DNA of 39,877 nucleotides, from positions 1 to 39,877 of IMG/VR virus record IMGVR_UViG_3300044726_000143. The stretch is one strand, 5' to 3'. The translations under genes and the position numbers were made by a program. Positions 23,544 to 30,434 of the stretch are shown piece after piece. This DNA is from a virus. The first letter of the stretch is position 1. Each line of letters begins with the position of its first letter. The notes beneath the pieces were generated by a model. The model worked only from the letters and a program-made list of their open reading frames with translations. It did not search any database and was not told the origin of the DNA.

Positions 23544-26048
23544 ATGACAGCAGCAGCAGGTCTTCAAGTCGGCTTCGGCAATCCCATCGGCCCGGTGCTC
23601 GACGAGCTGCGCGCCCTCGGCTTCAGCATCATCCGCCTCGACCTGCAGGACTGCGATCAGGCGAAGACGACCGCGCTCGCGCAGGAAGTGCTCGACGCCG
23701 GGCTGCAGCCGCTGTGCATCATCCGCCGACCGGAGCAGATTCTCGTCCTGCCAGAGGGCGCGCTCATCGAGGCGGGCAACGAGCCAGACTTAGAGCACTT
23801 CGGCTGGACCGTCGACACCTATCGCGAGTTTGCCAACGACTGCGTGGCGCTCGCCCTCGAGCACGGACGCCGCCTCTATGTCGGCGTGGTGTCGAACCTG
23901 AACCCTCGCGGCTTCAACTTCCTGCGGCAGCTGCCGTGGTCGACCTGGCCGCCGGAAATCTGCTGCTCGATTCATCGCTACCCCGACGGCGATTCGCCGC
24001 ATAACCCGCACGACGGTTCCGCGTCTCGCGACGAGGAAGTCGCCACGTTGCGCGCCATCGTGGGCGCTCGTCCGCTCGCTTGCACTGAGGTCGGCTATCA
24101 CGACAGCGCCGAGGGCTGGACGGAGGCGGACGTCGCCGACAACATGGCATGGGAGCGGGCCTTTTTCGCCGGTCACGGGTTCGAAGTCGTCGTCGGCTAC
24201 CAGATCAACGACGGACCGGAGGCCGGACCGGAGTCGCATTACGGCTTCCGCCGGTCGAATGGCAGCTGGAAGCCGGTGGCGTTTGCGTTCCCCGGCACAC
24301 AGTTCCCGCCGCTCGAGGGGCTCATCATTTCCCTGACGAGCGACCACGCTCGCTTCCTCTCGGTGCCGACGAACCAGACCGCCATCGCCGACCGCGAGCT
24401 CGCCGGCGACTGGGAACGCTTTCAGGTCGAACGCCTCGATGGTGATCAGGTGGCGCTCCGGTCATGGCAGTGGCACTACCTGACCGCTGAACTTGACACC
24501 ACCGTGCATGCCCGTGCCGTCGAGGTCGGCCCGTGGGAGACGTGGACGATGATGCCGCTCATCGACGGGCGGCTCGCCTTTCAATCCGCGCACGGGCGCT
24601 TCCTCACTGCCGAAGTCGACGGCCAGGTGGCGGCGCGCGCCGACACGATTGGCCCGTGGGAGGCGTGGACGAGTGACCCGCCCGATTGGTGGACGAAGCC
24701 GCCGACGCCGCCAAACTTCAACCGCCTGCAGGGCGAATTGATGCGCCAGGCGCGCATCGTCAGCGATGCCAGCGGCCTGCGGACCGTCGTCAAGGGGCGG
24801 CAGGCGGTGATTCCGCGGCCACGGGTGCTGATGTTCTGCCACGCGATGGAACTGTTCTCGGCGTGGTGCCACGGACGCGAGCGCGAAGTCACCGAACAAT
24901 GCGAATCGATTGCGCAGGTCTACGCGGGCATCCGCGTCCTCGACGTGCTCGGCTACTGGGACGTCGCGTGGCTCGGACGCGAGGTGACGCCGGTCGCCTT
25001 CGTGAATCACAGCGGCGGCCACGTCGCCGCCACGCCAAACTACTACGAGCGCAAGGCGGACTTCCTCGCGATGCTGCAGAGCCTCGGCCTGAAGGTGATG
25101 GACGACCGAGGCGACATGAATTCATGGACGCGAGCGCAGAAGCTCGAACACATGCGGCGCAACGGCGAACTGTATGCCCGGCTGCCCTTCGGGCGCGAGC
25201 TGCTGGCGGGCGTCTGGTCGGCGAACGAGGGCTGGCAGAACGGCGGCAACAGCATCGAGCTATGTCAGGACATGCTCAAGTCATTTGCCCTTGGCGCCGG
25301 CTGGCTGCCTGCGCTGCGCGGCTTGTCGGCACCGGGCGGCGACTCCGACCCGTTGCGCCTCTCGCAGTGCTCGCCGCCGATGACCAGCTGGGAACCGGAA
25401 GCGCCGTGCTCGTTCGTGAACTGGGCGGCGGACCCGGCGACCACGTTGACCATTCACGGCAACCGAGGCGCGTGGGAACACATCGTCGAGCACTACTTCG
25501 CGTATGGCTACGACGACACGATGAGGAAGACGAGCAAGCCCGGCTTCAACACGGAGCCAGTCGGGCCGGGCGCGGGTGTCTCCGTCGGTCGCGTCAACGA
25601 TCCGGAATTGCTCTGTGCCTTGACGGTGGCCGCGCTCATCAGCGGGCAATGCTGGACCTACATGAGCGGGTTCGGCGTCTTCTGGGATGGCCCGATCGAT
25701 TCCCAACCGGGCTTCTTTGAGGTCGCTCGTCTGCCACAGTTCCTGCCGCAGGACATTGCCAGCTGGCCCATCGTCTGCCATTCGGGGGTGCGCTTCCGTG
25801 GCACCCGCATCCTCGCCGTCGATGACCCGACTCGCGCCGACCAGGCCATCAGCGCCGACGGCAGGTTCGCGATGGTCATTCACACGCAGGAGGCGAAGGG
25901 CAACCCGCTGCCCTGCGAACGCGCCTGCACCGAATTTTCCGTCATCAACATGCTGACAGGTGAGGTCGAACGCACCGGACCGCTGCACGTTGGCGAGACG
26001 TATCGCCATCCCGGCATCGCCCGGCTCGCGGTCGGTCGGTTGGCATAG
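23544..26048 (+). CDS. Tail protein with glycoside-hydrolase-like and fascin-like domains, 834 aa
   Basis: Start at ATG 23544 after AGAGGGGGA. Residues 1-245 look like a clan GH-A TIM barrel: FSIIRLDLQD (strand 1-2), IEAGNEPDLEHF with the N-E pair (Glu80, acid/base), and PLACTEVGYHD with Glu182 where the nucleophile sits. Residues about 255-385 are beta-trefoil repeats of the fascin type (DHARFLSVP, WHYLTAELD, HGRFLTAEVD, each followed by 'W.....'). The remainder, about 395-834, resembles another barrel-like domain (VLMFCHAMELFSAWCHG; LLAGVWSANEGWQNGG) of no family I can name. As the last large tail gene it is a good candidate for a capsule- or polysaccharide-active receptor-binding protein. 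Confidence 0.75.
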   Translation: MTAAAGLQVGFGNPIGPVLDELRALGFSIIRLDLQDCDQAKTTALAQEVLDAGLQPLCIIRRPEQILVLPEGALIEAGNEPDLEHFGWTVDTYREFANDCVALALEHGRRLYVGVVSNLNPRGFNFLRQLPWSTWPPEICCSIHRYPDGDSPHNPHDGSASRDEEVATLRAIVGARPLACTEVGYHDSAEGWTEADVADNMAWERAFFAGHGFEVVVGYQINDGPEAGPESHYGFRRSNGSWKPVAFAFPGTQFPPLEGLIISLTSDHARFLSVPTNQTAIADRELAGDWERFQVERLDGDQVALRSWQWHYLTAELDTTVHARAVEVGPWETWTMMPLIDGRLAFQSAHGRFLTAEVDGQVAARADTIGPWEAWTSDPPDWWTKPPTPPNFNRLQGELMRQARIVSDASGLRTVVKGRQAVIPRPRVLMFCHAMELFSAWCHGREREVTEQCESIAQVYAGIRVLDVLGYWDVAWLGREVTPVAFVNHSGGHVAATPNYYERKADFLAMLQSLGLKVMDDRGDMNSWTRAQKLEHMRRNGELYARLPFGRELLAGVWSANEGWQNGGNSIELCQDMLKSFALGAGWLPALRGLSAPGGDSDPLRLSQCSPPMTSWEPEAPCSFVNWAADPATTLTIHGNRGAWEHIVEHYFAYGYDDTMRKTSKPGFNTEPVGPGAGVSVGRVNDPELLCALTVAALISGQCWTYMSGFGVFWDGPIDSQPGFFEVARLPQFLPQDIASWPIVCHSGVRFRGTRILAVDDPTRADQAISADGRFAMVIHTQEAKGNPLPCERACTEFSVINMLTGEVERTGPLHVGETYRHPGIARLAVGRLA

Positions 26049-26057
26049 AGGCATCTC

Positions 26058-26213
26058 ATGATTGAACTGCTCCTCGTCCTGCTCGTGTTCATCGCGGCGT
26101 TCGTGTTGGTGCAGCAGTACGTGCCTGCGCCCGCGAAGATGCCGCTACTGGTCGTCATCGGCGTGGTGCTGGTCGTCTGGGTGTTGCGCGTCATCGGCGC
26201 GCTGCCGGTCTGA
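26058..26213 (+). CDS. Two-TM small membrane protein, holin-like, 51 aa
   Basis: Too short for most gene finders: ATG 26058 follows AGAGGCATCTC. The product has two hydrophobic helices, IELLLVLLVFIAAFVLVQ and MPLLVVIGVVLVVWVLRVIG, separated by the short loop QYVPAPAK. It resembles the small bacterial/phage membrane proteins grouped as Thivi_2564-like. Size, topology and place after the tail genes suggest a holin or lysis accessory, but no lysozyme gene lies next to it. Confidence 0.65.
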   Translation: MIELLLVLLVFIAAFVLVQQYVPAPAKMPLLVVIGVVLVVWVLRVIGALPV

Positions 26214-26219
26214 GCGGAC

Positions 26220-26276
26220 GCCCCGAGGCGCGGTCGCTCATTGGACTGGTAGCCGAACGAGGTCGCGCCTCGGGGC
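26220..26276 (+). ncRNA. Structured hairpin element, copy 1
   Basis: A perfect 13-bp stem (26220-26232 with 26264-26276) encloses a 31-nt loop that holds TGGTAGCCGAACGAGGT. A homologous element with different arm sequences but the same pairing lies at 26830-26887. Inside the loop, TTGG can pair with CCGA. It sits between two small membrane-protein genes. There is no T tract, so a simple intrinsic terminator is unlikely. Candidate structured RNA; strand assumed from gene direction. Confidence 0.5.
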
Positions 26277-26290
26277 TGATTGGAGAGGGC

Positions 26291-26611
26291 ATGCGAGCGA
26301 TGCTATCGCTGGTGTTAGTCGGCTTGTTGAGTAGTCCGGCATGGGCGCAGTCGCCGCCGAAGGCGAGCGACGACCCCGTGAACATTACGGTGGCGCTCGT
26401 CGGCACCGTCGTCGTCGGTGCTGGCTTCGGCATGATGCTGCGCCAGGACGAGCGCGGATCGTCGGACACTGGCTGGCTGGTCGGCGGCGTGGTCGTGGTG
26501 GCCGCCGGCGTCACGATGACCTACCTGGGCCTCCGGCCGCGCACGGTGACGGTGGCGCCAACGGTCAGCAAGCACGTCGTCGGCGCGACGGCGATCATTC
26601 GCTGGCGCTGA
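26291..26611 (+). CDS. Secreted/membrane protein with signal peptide, 106 aa
   Basis: GGAGAGGG (26281-26288) lies directly before ATG 26291. MRAMLSLVLVGLLSSPAWAQ is a clear Sec signal peptide cleaved after AWA. It is followed by a polar linker (SPPKASDDPVN) and two hydrophobic segments, ITVALVGTVVVGAGFGMML and TGWLVGGVVVVAAGVTMTYL. The C-terminal VTVAPTVSKHVVGATAIIRW looks like an amphipathic beta strand ending in an aromatic residue. Function unknown; with its neighbours it may form the lysis or envelope module. Confidence 0.65.
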   Translation: MRAMLSLVLVGLLSSPAWAQSPPKASDDPVNITVALVGTVVVGAGFGMMLRQDERGSSDTGWLVGGVVVVAAGVTMTYLGLRPRTVTVAPTVSKHVVGATAIIRWR

Positions 26612-26641
26612 CGCCGCATTCACCGTGGAGAGGACGCCCTC

Positions 26642-26776
26642 ATGATGACGATCGATCTCGTGCTGCTGATCCTCGCGCTCGTGTGTTTTCTCGCCGCTGC
26701 GGCGAACGTCTCGAGCTCGCGCGTCAATCTGGTCGCCGCGGGGCTCGCGATGTGGATCCTGTCGATCCTGCTCTGA
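26642..26776 (+). CDS. Small two-helix membrane protein, 44 aa
   Basis: ATG 26642 follows GAGAGGACGCC. It encodes MTIDLVLLILALVCFLAAAA and then a second hydrophobic helix, VNLVAAGLAMWILSIL, with NVSSSR between. Such two-helix micro-proteins are common in phage lysis regions and are often annotated as holins or simply membrane proteins. It is the last + strand gene before the convergent minus-strand block. No charged tail is present. Function inferred from size and position only. Confidence 0.6.
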   Translation: MMTIDLVLLILALVCFLAAAANVSSSRVNLVAAGLAMWILSILL

Positions 26777-26829
26777 TGGGCGTTTCGGGATGCCGGCGGT
26801 CCAGACCGGCACGCATTCGTCACGCGGAA

Positions 26830-26887
26830 GGCCGGGAGGCGCGTTGCTCTGTTGGTTGGTAGCCGAATGAGGTCGCGCCTCCTGGCC
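26830..26887 (+). ncRNA. Structured hairpin element, copy 2
   Basis: A 14-bp stem (26830-26843 with 26874-26887, one G-U pair) encloses a 30-nt loop containing TTGGTAGCCGAATGAGGT, nearly the same as copy 1 at 26220-26276. Outer arm bases differ from copy 1 (GGCCGGGAGG versus GCCCCGAGG), but each pairs with its own partner, which is compensatory change. ACGC/GCGT (26822-26825, 26888-26891) may lengthen the stem past a bulge. The repeated, pairing-conserved form argues for a functional RNA. Confidence 0.5.
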
Positions 26888-26978
26888 GCGTCGAGCGGCT
26901 GTCTGAGGCTCTGGGTCATTGACCTCTGCGCTGGCCTCGCCGTGGGGTGTGGGCTGTCCTGTTGGCCATTCAGGTCGG

Positions 26979-27072
26979 CTCGCCGGGACCCGGCGAGTGC
27001 CAGCGTAGAGACGCCAGCGAATCCGCACACGATTCGCTACAGTGCTGCTGATGGGACTCACTACAGAGTCCC
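26979..27072. terminator. Three hairpins between convergent operons
   Basis: Perfect dyads: CTCGCCGGG/CCCGGCGAG (26979-26997), AGCGAATC/GATTCGCT (27016-27038, 7-nt loop) and GGGACTC/GAGTCCC (27053-27072, 6-nt loop). They lie within 95 bp, just past the last + strand gene and just past the end of the minus-strand retropepsin gene. No U tract follows, so function as bidirectional terminators is by position only. Confidence 0.4.
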
Positions 27073-27104
27073 GCTATGTGATTACGGAGAACGGCCTGGT
27101 CGGA

Positions 27105-27554
27105 CTAGTACCCGAGCGAAAAATAACCGAAGTCGCCGTTGTAGTTCAGGATGCAACGGCGCAGGATGTCCCGCCCGATCAGAGCGTGAAAGCCTTGCGC
27201 GAGGAGCAAGTCGCTTTCCATCACCGGGATCGTCGGAAAGATCAGTGCCTGATGCTTTGCGGACTGTCCAGGTATATACAGGCCGACGTCGAACTGATTC
27301 TTCGGCACCGGAGTCGTTCCCGTCGAGGGGGTCAGCATCATGGCCACGTTGGTTGGCGTCAATCCGAGTTGCGCCATCACCGATGGATCAATGCAGGTGC
27401 CGCTTGCGCCAGTATCGAGAAGGGCGCGAATATTGACGGCCGGCGGAATCGGCTGCTTCGCTTGTGTTAGCGCCGCATGACGCGGAGCGCTGACCGCCAC
27501 GAGAGCATTCAGCATTGGCCCCTCGGGGCCGATGCTCAGCGTGAAGTGAGCCAT
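27105..27554 (-). CDS. Retropepsin-like aspartic protease domain protein
   Basis: 149 aa. IRALLDTGASGTCID (catalytic Asp47 in DTGAS) and FHALIGRDIL (120s), the hydrophobic-hydrophobic-Gly psi motif near the end, are the two hallmarks of single-domain retroviral-type aspartic proteases. With a single DTG it would need to dimerise. The enzyme would cleave peptides in the cytoplasm; there is no signal peptide. It is the second gene of a minus-strand pair with the 78-aa protein three bases upstream. Both differ in strand and composition from the late genes, consistent with cargo expressed from the prophage. Bacterial homologues of the pair exist in chromosomes by my recollection; the substrate is unknown. 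Confidence 0.8.
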   Translation of the reverse strand: MAHFTLSIGPEGPMLNALVAVSAPRHAALTQAKQPIPPAVNIRALLDTGASGTCIDPSVMAQLGLTPTNVAMMLTPSTGTTPVPKNQFDVGLYIPGQSAKHQALIFPTIPVMESDLLLAQGFHALIGRDILRRCILNYNGDFGYFSLGY

Positions 27555-27557
27555 GAC

Positions 27558-27794
27558 TCAGGCGAATCGAGGTTCGATGAATCGCGTCACGAAGTGAACC
27601 GGCTGCATGGCGCGAATCTGGCGAACCAGGAACGGCTCCAGACTAAATTTCTGGTAGCCCTCTTTGATGGCATCCTCGTAGCTGGAGAAGATGTTGATGA
27701 TTGCGTCACCCTTGATCAAAACGAACTTGCCCTCGTCCGCCTTGAGGGTGTCGAGGTTCGCATCGTAGGTCGCGATTTCCTTTTCGAGGGCCAT
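27558..27794 (-). CDS. Partner of retropepsin gene, 78 aa
   Basis: Start taken at ATG 27794, preceded by GGGGACAG on the minus strand; the longer frame to 27845 begins at a TTG that overlaps the promoter -10. The sequence MALEKEIATYDANLDTLKAD, then EGKFVLIKGDAIINIFSSYE and DAIKEGYQKFSLEPFLVRQI, matches a short family found beside aspartyl-protease genes in bacteria ('EGKFVLI.GD.....F.SYE.A...GY..F...PFLV..I'). It is probably the protease's substrate, regulator or delivery partner. Function unproved. Confidence 0.75.
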   Translation of the reverse strand: MALEKEIATYDANLDTLKADEGKFVLIKGDAIINIFSSYEDAIKEGYQKFSLEPFLVRQIRAMQPVHFVTRFIEPRFA

Positions 27795-27830
27795 GTGTTG
27801 CTGTCCCCAGTCGGTAGGGAATCTATACCT

Positions 27831-27856
27831 ATTATACGTTTTCAAACGAACGTCAA
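27831..27856 (-). promoter_or_regulatory. Putative promoter for the retropepsin pair
   Basis: On the minus strand a perfect TATAAT (27831-27836) lies about 37 bases upstream of ATG 27794, with TTGACG at 27851-27856. The spacer of 14 bp is shorter than optimal, so another -35 or a regulator may be involved. A -10 this good is rare in such G+C-rich DNA and suggests autonomous expression in the lysogen. Confidence 0.45.
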
Positions 27857-27985
27857 CCCGTGCACGAGCCGAGTAGCAGTCCGGAGGAATTTTGCCGTGT
27901 ATGGAGCGGCGTTGAAAACGGGGCTTTCGGGGGTTTCGAGGGGTGACACCGCGTGAGGGCCTGTCGTGTTCCCCTCTATGAAATG

Positions 27986-28033
27986 TGGTGGACGGCAGGA
28001 GGATCGAACTCCCGACCTCAGCGTTGCGAACGC
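27986..28033 (-). other. attP: attP core: 3' half of a tRNA-Ala(CGC)
   Basis: On the minus strand this reads from an anticodon loop TTCGCAA (28024-28030) through stem CGCTG, T stem-loop GGGAG TTCGATC CTCCT, acceptor strand GCCGTCC, discriminator A and CCA ending at 27986. The anticodon is CGC (Ala), and U70 is present as needed for the G3:U70 identity pair. The D arm and 5' half are absent. It lies 17-64 bases past the integrase stop, the normal attP arrangement. Integration would restore a whole tRNA gene. Confidence 0.8.
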
Positions 28034-28049
28034 TTTTGGGACGGCCATA

Positions 28050-29270
28050 TTAGGCCGAAATCATTGGGCCTTTGGCCGGGCGTTTACGAAACGTGGATGG
28101 CTGGCGAGTCAGGACGTTGACGGCCGCCCGGCCTTGCGTCGGCGCCAGGTGCGCGTACCGCTCGGTCGTCTTGATGCTGGCGTGGCCCATCAGTTCCTTC
28201 ACCACGTAGAGGTTGACGCCGCGCTGGACGAGCTTCGACGCGAACGTGTGGCGCATATCCTTCCAGGCGAAGTCCCGAATCTTGGTGCCGTGCATCAGTT
28301 CGTCCCAGCTCGTCGGCGCCCCCGTGTAGGGTTTCCCGCCTTTGCCAGGAAAGATCAACCGATCGGGCGGCGTCTGGCCAGCCTGCTCCTGCCAACGCTT
28401 CAGGGCGCGCAGCGCGTCGGCGTTCAGCGGCAGGCGGCGCGTCTTGCGCACCTTGGACACCCACCACTCCACCGTCAGGACCTTCGCGTGCCAATCAACC
28501 ACCGACCAGGTGATCCGGAATAACTCCGCCGGCCGCACGCCGGTATGGAGCGCCACGATGACCATCGGCGTGAGCGCGTCCTTGTAGACGCCGACGGTCA
28601 CCGGGTCTTTGCCGCGCTCGGCACGCCAGGCGTTGAACCGTCTGCGCGCGGCGATCCCGTCGTCGTCCCGTGCCTCGAGCGCGGCGAAGAGGCGCTTCTC
28701 TTCCTTGCGATCGAGGTAGCGGATTACTTCGCGTGACGGCGCCGCCTTGATGCGCATGGCGGCCAAGGGAGACGCCTCGATCACCTCGAGCGGGTCGACG
28801 GCATTCGACAGCAGCCCGCGCAAGTCGCTCAGGTCGCGGCCGATGGTATGCGCCGACACGCCATCCTTCCGGCGTTTCTTCCGCCATTCCTCGATCTTGG
28901 CCTTGCTGATCTGGTCGAGCGGCGTATGGCCGAAGAGCGGCACGAAATGCCGATCGAGTCGACCGATGGCCTGCTCGGCGCTGGACGGGTGCTCTCGGCG
29001 CAACCACTCCCGATAGGTGTCGCGCAGGAAGGCGCGCAGCGTCGGCGCCGTCGTCGAGGCCAGCGCGTCTGGCAGGTTCAAGTCCCGTTTGGAGAGGTCC
29101 GCCATCGCCTGGTGATAGGCGACCTCCGCCAGGCGTCGGTTCTCTTTGTCCTGCTCTTTCGTCCCGGTGGCGTGAAGGATGCGCGTCGGCCTGCGTAGGC
29201 AGCGCAACCCCTTCCCGCGTTCGAGATTGAGCTGGTAGTACTTCGAGTCCGGTCGAACGACGACGCCCAC
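28050..29270 (-). CDS. int: Tyrosine-recombinase integrase
   Basis: 406 aa. A basic N-terminal part (about 1-75) is followed by a SAM-like core-binding domain (PTLRAFLRDTYREWLRREHP, about 76-160) and the catalytic domain: LHTGVRPAELFRI with Arg246, a Lys in the beta hairpin near 273-276, DMRHTFASKL with Arg340 (the usual preceding His is Lys337), LMGHAS with His363 and the nucleophile Tyr372 in TERYAHL. It catalyses attP x attB recombination, probably at tRNA-Ala. It is the last gene of the minus-strand lysogeny operon and its stop lies against attP. Confidence 0.95.
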   Translation of the reverse strand: MGVVVRPDSKYYQLNLERGKGLRCLRRPTRILHATGTKEQDKENRRLAEVAYHQAMADLSKRDLNLPDALASTTAPTLRAFLRDTYREWLRREHPSSAEQAIGRLDRHFVPLFGHTPLDQISKAKIEEWRKKRRKDGVSAHTIGRDLSDLRGLLSNAVDPLEVIEASPLAAMRIKAAPSREVIRYLDRKEEKRLFAALEARDDDGIAARRRFNAWRAERGKDPVTVGVYKDALTPMVIVALHTGVRPAELFRITWSVVDWHAKVLTVEWWVSKVRKTRRLPLNADALRALKRWQEQAGQTPPDRLIFPGKGGKPYTGAPTSWDELMHGTKIRDFAWKDMRHTFASKLVQRGVNLYVVKELMGHASIKTTERYAHLAPTQGRAAVNVLTRQPSTFRKRPAKGPMISA

Positions 29271-29294
29271 GCGGTTATCGCGTCCGACCGACGG

Positions 29295-29813
29295 TCATCG
29301 GAGGGTGGCCTTATATTTCTCGACGATCGCGGGCGGCAACTCGCTGCGGCAATGCTTGCAAATGATGGCCTCGGCCAGGACGAGCTCGGCGCAGTAGGGA
29401 CACTTGCGACGCCGGTCGCGCGACGAGCCGTCGCCACCTGTCGGTTGGAAGGGCCGTTGCTTGAGCGCGGCCTGCGCGACGGGCGACGTGAGGGGAATCA
29501 TGCCCGGCGCCTGACACTGCGGGCAGCCCGCGTACTTCGAGGTGATGCGCCACAACGTATACAACACGCCAGGCAGAACCATCAGCAACCACAGGAGAAT
29601 CTCCATGCCGAAGCTCCCCTTTGTGTAACGCTTGGGGATTGCCACGGTCCCGCACGCCGTGCAATACAACGAGCCATTGAGCGTCTCGCTGGCGTTGAAC
29701 GCCGGCCGACCTTTCGCGTCGGTCGGCAGGTTCTGTTTGCACTGCGTGCAGTAGTACGAATCGGTCGGAATCTCGAAGCCGCAGAGCGGGCACGGAGCTG
29801 TTGGTGTGGTCAT
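29295..29813 (-). CDS. LITAF-like zinc-ribbon membrane protein
   Basis: 172 aa. Three zinc sites: C8-C11/C22-C25; C51-C54 with C97-C100; C138-C141/C152-C155. Between the second pair lies a hydrophobic hairpin, SFGMEILLWLLMVLPGVLYT (67-86), then LWRI, giving a CxxC - membrane segment - CxxC layout with MIPLTSP after it, the pattern of bacterial LITAF-like domains that dip into the membrane inner face. It is encoded between repressor and integrase, so probably made in the lysogen. A role in superinfection exclusion or host membrane modification is inference. No signal peptide. Confidence 0.7.
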   Translation of the reverse strand: MTTPTAPCPLCGFEIPTDSYYCTQCKQNLPTDAKGRPAFNASETLNGSLYCTACGTVAIPKRYTKGSFGMEILLWLLMVLPGVLYTLWRITSKYAGCPQCQAPGMIPLTSPVAQAALKQRPFQPTGGDGSSRDRRRKCPYCAELVLAEAIICKHCRSELPPAIVEKYKATLR

Positions 29814-29843
29814 GACTATCCGACTCGACGCTTCAACGCCTTA

Positions 29844-30329
29844 TCAACCAGCTTTTCGATGACGGCTGCTGCGACGGGACGTTCCCTTTGGAGCTTTTCG
29901 AACTTCTTCCATACGAGTTGCGATTTCGTGCAGGTCGTCTGAAATTTGCAGCACTTCGCGGGCTTCTTTTTCGTAGCGGGCAACGAGGTCTGAGAGCCGT
30001 TGCAGCTCCATACGAGTCGCAGCTGGGTCATCGCGAGGATCTCCTGGGGAGGAAGTCCCAGACTGTTGATCCGAACCCTGTCGGATCAGGTCACGCACTT
30101 TGTCGTACGCGGGATCGAGCCCGACCAGTAATTCATCAACCGTGCATCCCACGGCCTTCGCCAATCTAAGCAGCGTTGGCGTGTTCGGAAGGTCGACCTT
30201 GTCGTGAAGCCAACCGGAAACCGCTGATTTCACGACACCGAGAGCTTTCGCGACGTCGGTCACGCGGACTCCTGAACGATTCATCAGCGCGCGTAGATTG
30301 CTGCCGAATGTCGGCTGGCTCTGCCCCAA
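29844..30329 (-). CDS. Prophage repressor (XRE HTH), CI-like
   Basis: From TTG 30329 the protein is 161 aa; an ATG at 30431 in the same frame would give 195 aa but would place two operators inside the coding region, so the shorter start is preferred, though it lacks a clear ribosome site. HTH at about 22-41: VTDVAKALGVVKSAVSGWLH, then LRLAKAVGCTVDELL. The C-terminal half is a coiled coil (ELQRLSDLVARYEKEAREVL) rather than a LexA/S24 peptidase, so RecA-driven self-cleavage is unlikely and induction must work another way. First gene of the minus-strand lysogeny operon, next to the operator array. Confidence 0.8.
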   Translation of the reverse strand: MGQSQPTFGSNLRALMNRSGVRVTDVAKALGVVKSAVSGWLHDKVDLPNTPTLLRLAKAVGCTVDELLVGLDPAYDKVRDLIRQGSDQQSGTSSPGDPRDDPAATRMELQRLSDLVARYEKEAREVLQISDDLHEIATRMEEVRKAPKGTSRRSSRHRKAG

Positions 30330-30392
30330 GGCAGTACAACCATAGCCAACATGTGAAGTTTTTTGTAGCTGTAACTCTAAGACAGTAAAGAA

Positions 30393-30410
30393 GTTCTCTA
30401 CCAAGAGAAC
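30393..30410. promoter_or_regulatory. Operator A (repressor side)
   Basis: Perfect 18-bp palindrome GTTCTC-N6-GAGAAC with an extra inner T-A pair. Same half-site as operators B and C; nearest to the repressor gene, within its upstream region. Centre 43 bp from operator B. Confidence 0.75.
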
Positions 30411-30414
30411 AGCG

Positions 30415-30430
30415 TGGTTATCCGTAACCA
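30415..30430. promoter_or_regulatory. Distinct palindrome between operators A and B
   Basis: TGGTTA TCCG TAACCA, a perfect 6-bp-arm dyad unrelated in sequence to the TTCTC operators. It overlaps the alternative repressor start at 30431. It may bind a second regulator, such as the Cro-like protein or the 137-aa protein. Confidence 0.5.
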
Positions 30431-30434
30431 TAAA

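Larger units (their letters stand above)
26777..27104. other. Intergenic region with structured elements between convergent genes
   Basis: No credible gene in 328 bp: frames here are Arg/Ser-rich and lack ribosome sites. It holds the second structured hairpin (26830-26887) and three perfect hairpins (26979-27072). It separates the end of the + strand late operon from the minus-strand retropepsin gene, so it must stop transcription from both sides. Confidence 0.6.

Noticed and set aside
26852-27470. Two + strand open frames opposite the retropepsin gene
   Set aside because: Composition is Ser/Arg-rich without motifs, and the minus strand carries the DTGAS protease.
27986-28033. A complete tRNA gene
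   Set aside because: Only the 3' half is present; no D arm or 5' acceptor strand is found beyond 28034, so it is an attachment-site remnant.
29816-30031. Minus-strand frame MTQLRLVWSCNGSQTSLPAT
   Set aside because: Lies out of frame inside the repressor's coiled-coil region; the repressor frame has a proper HTH.
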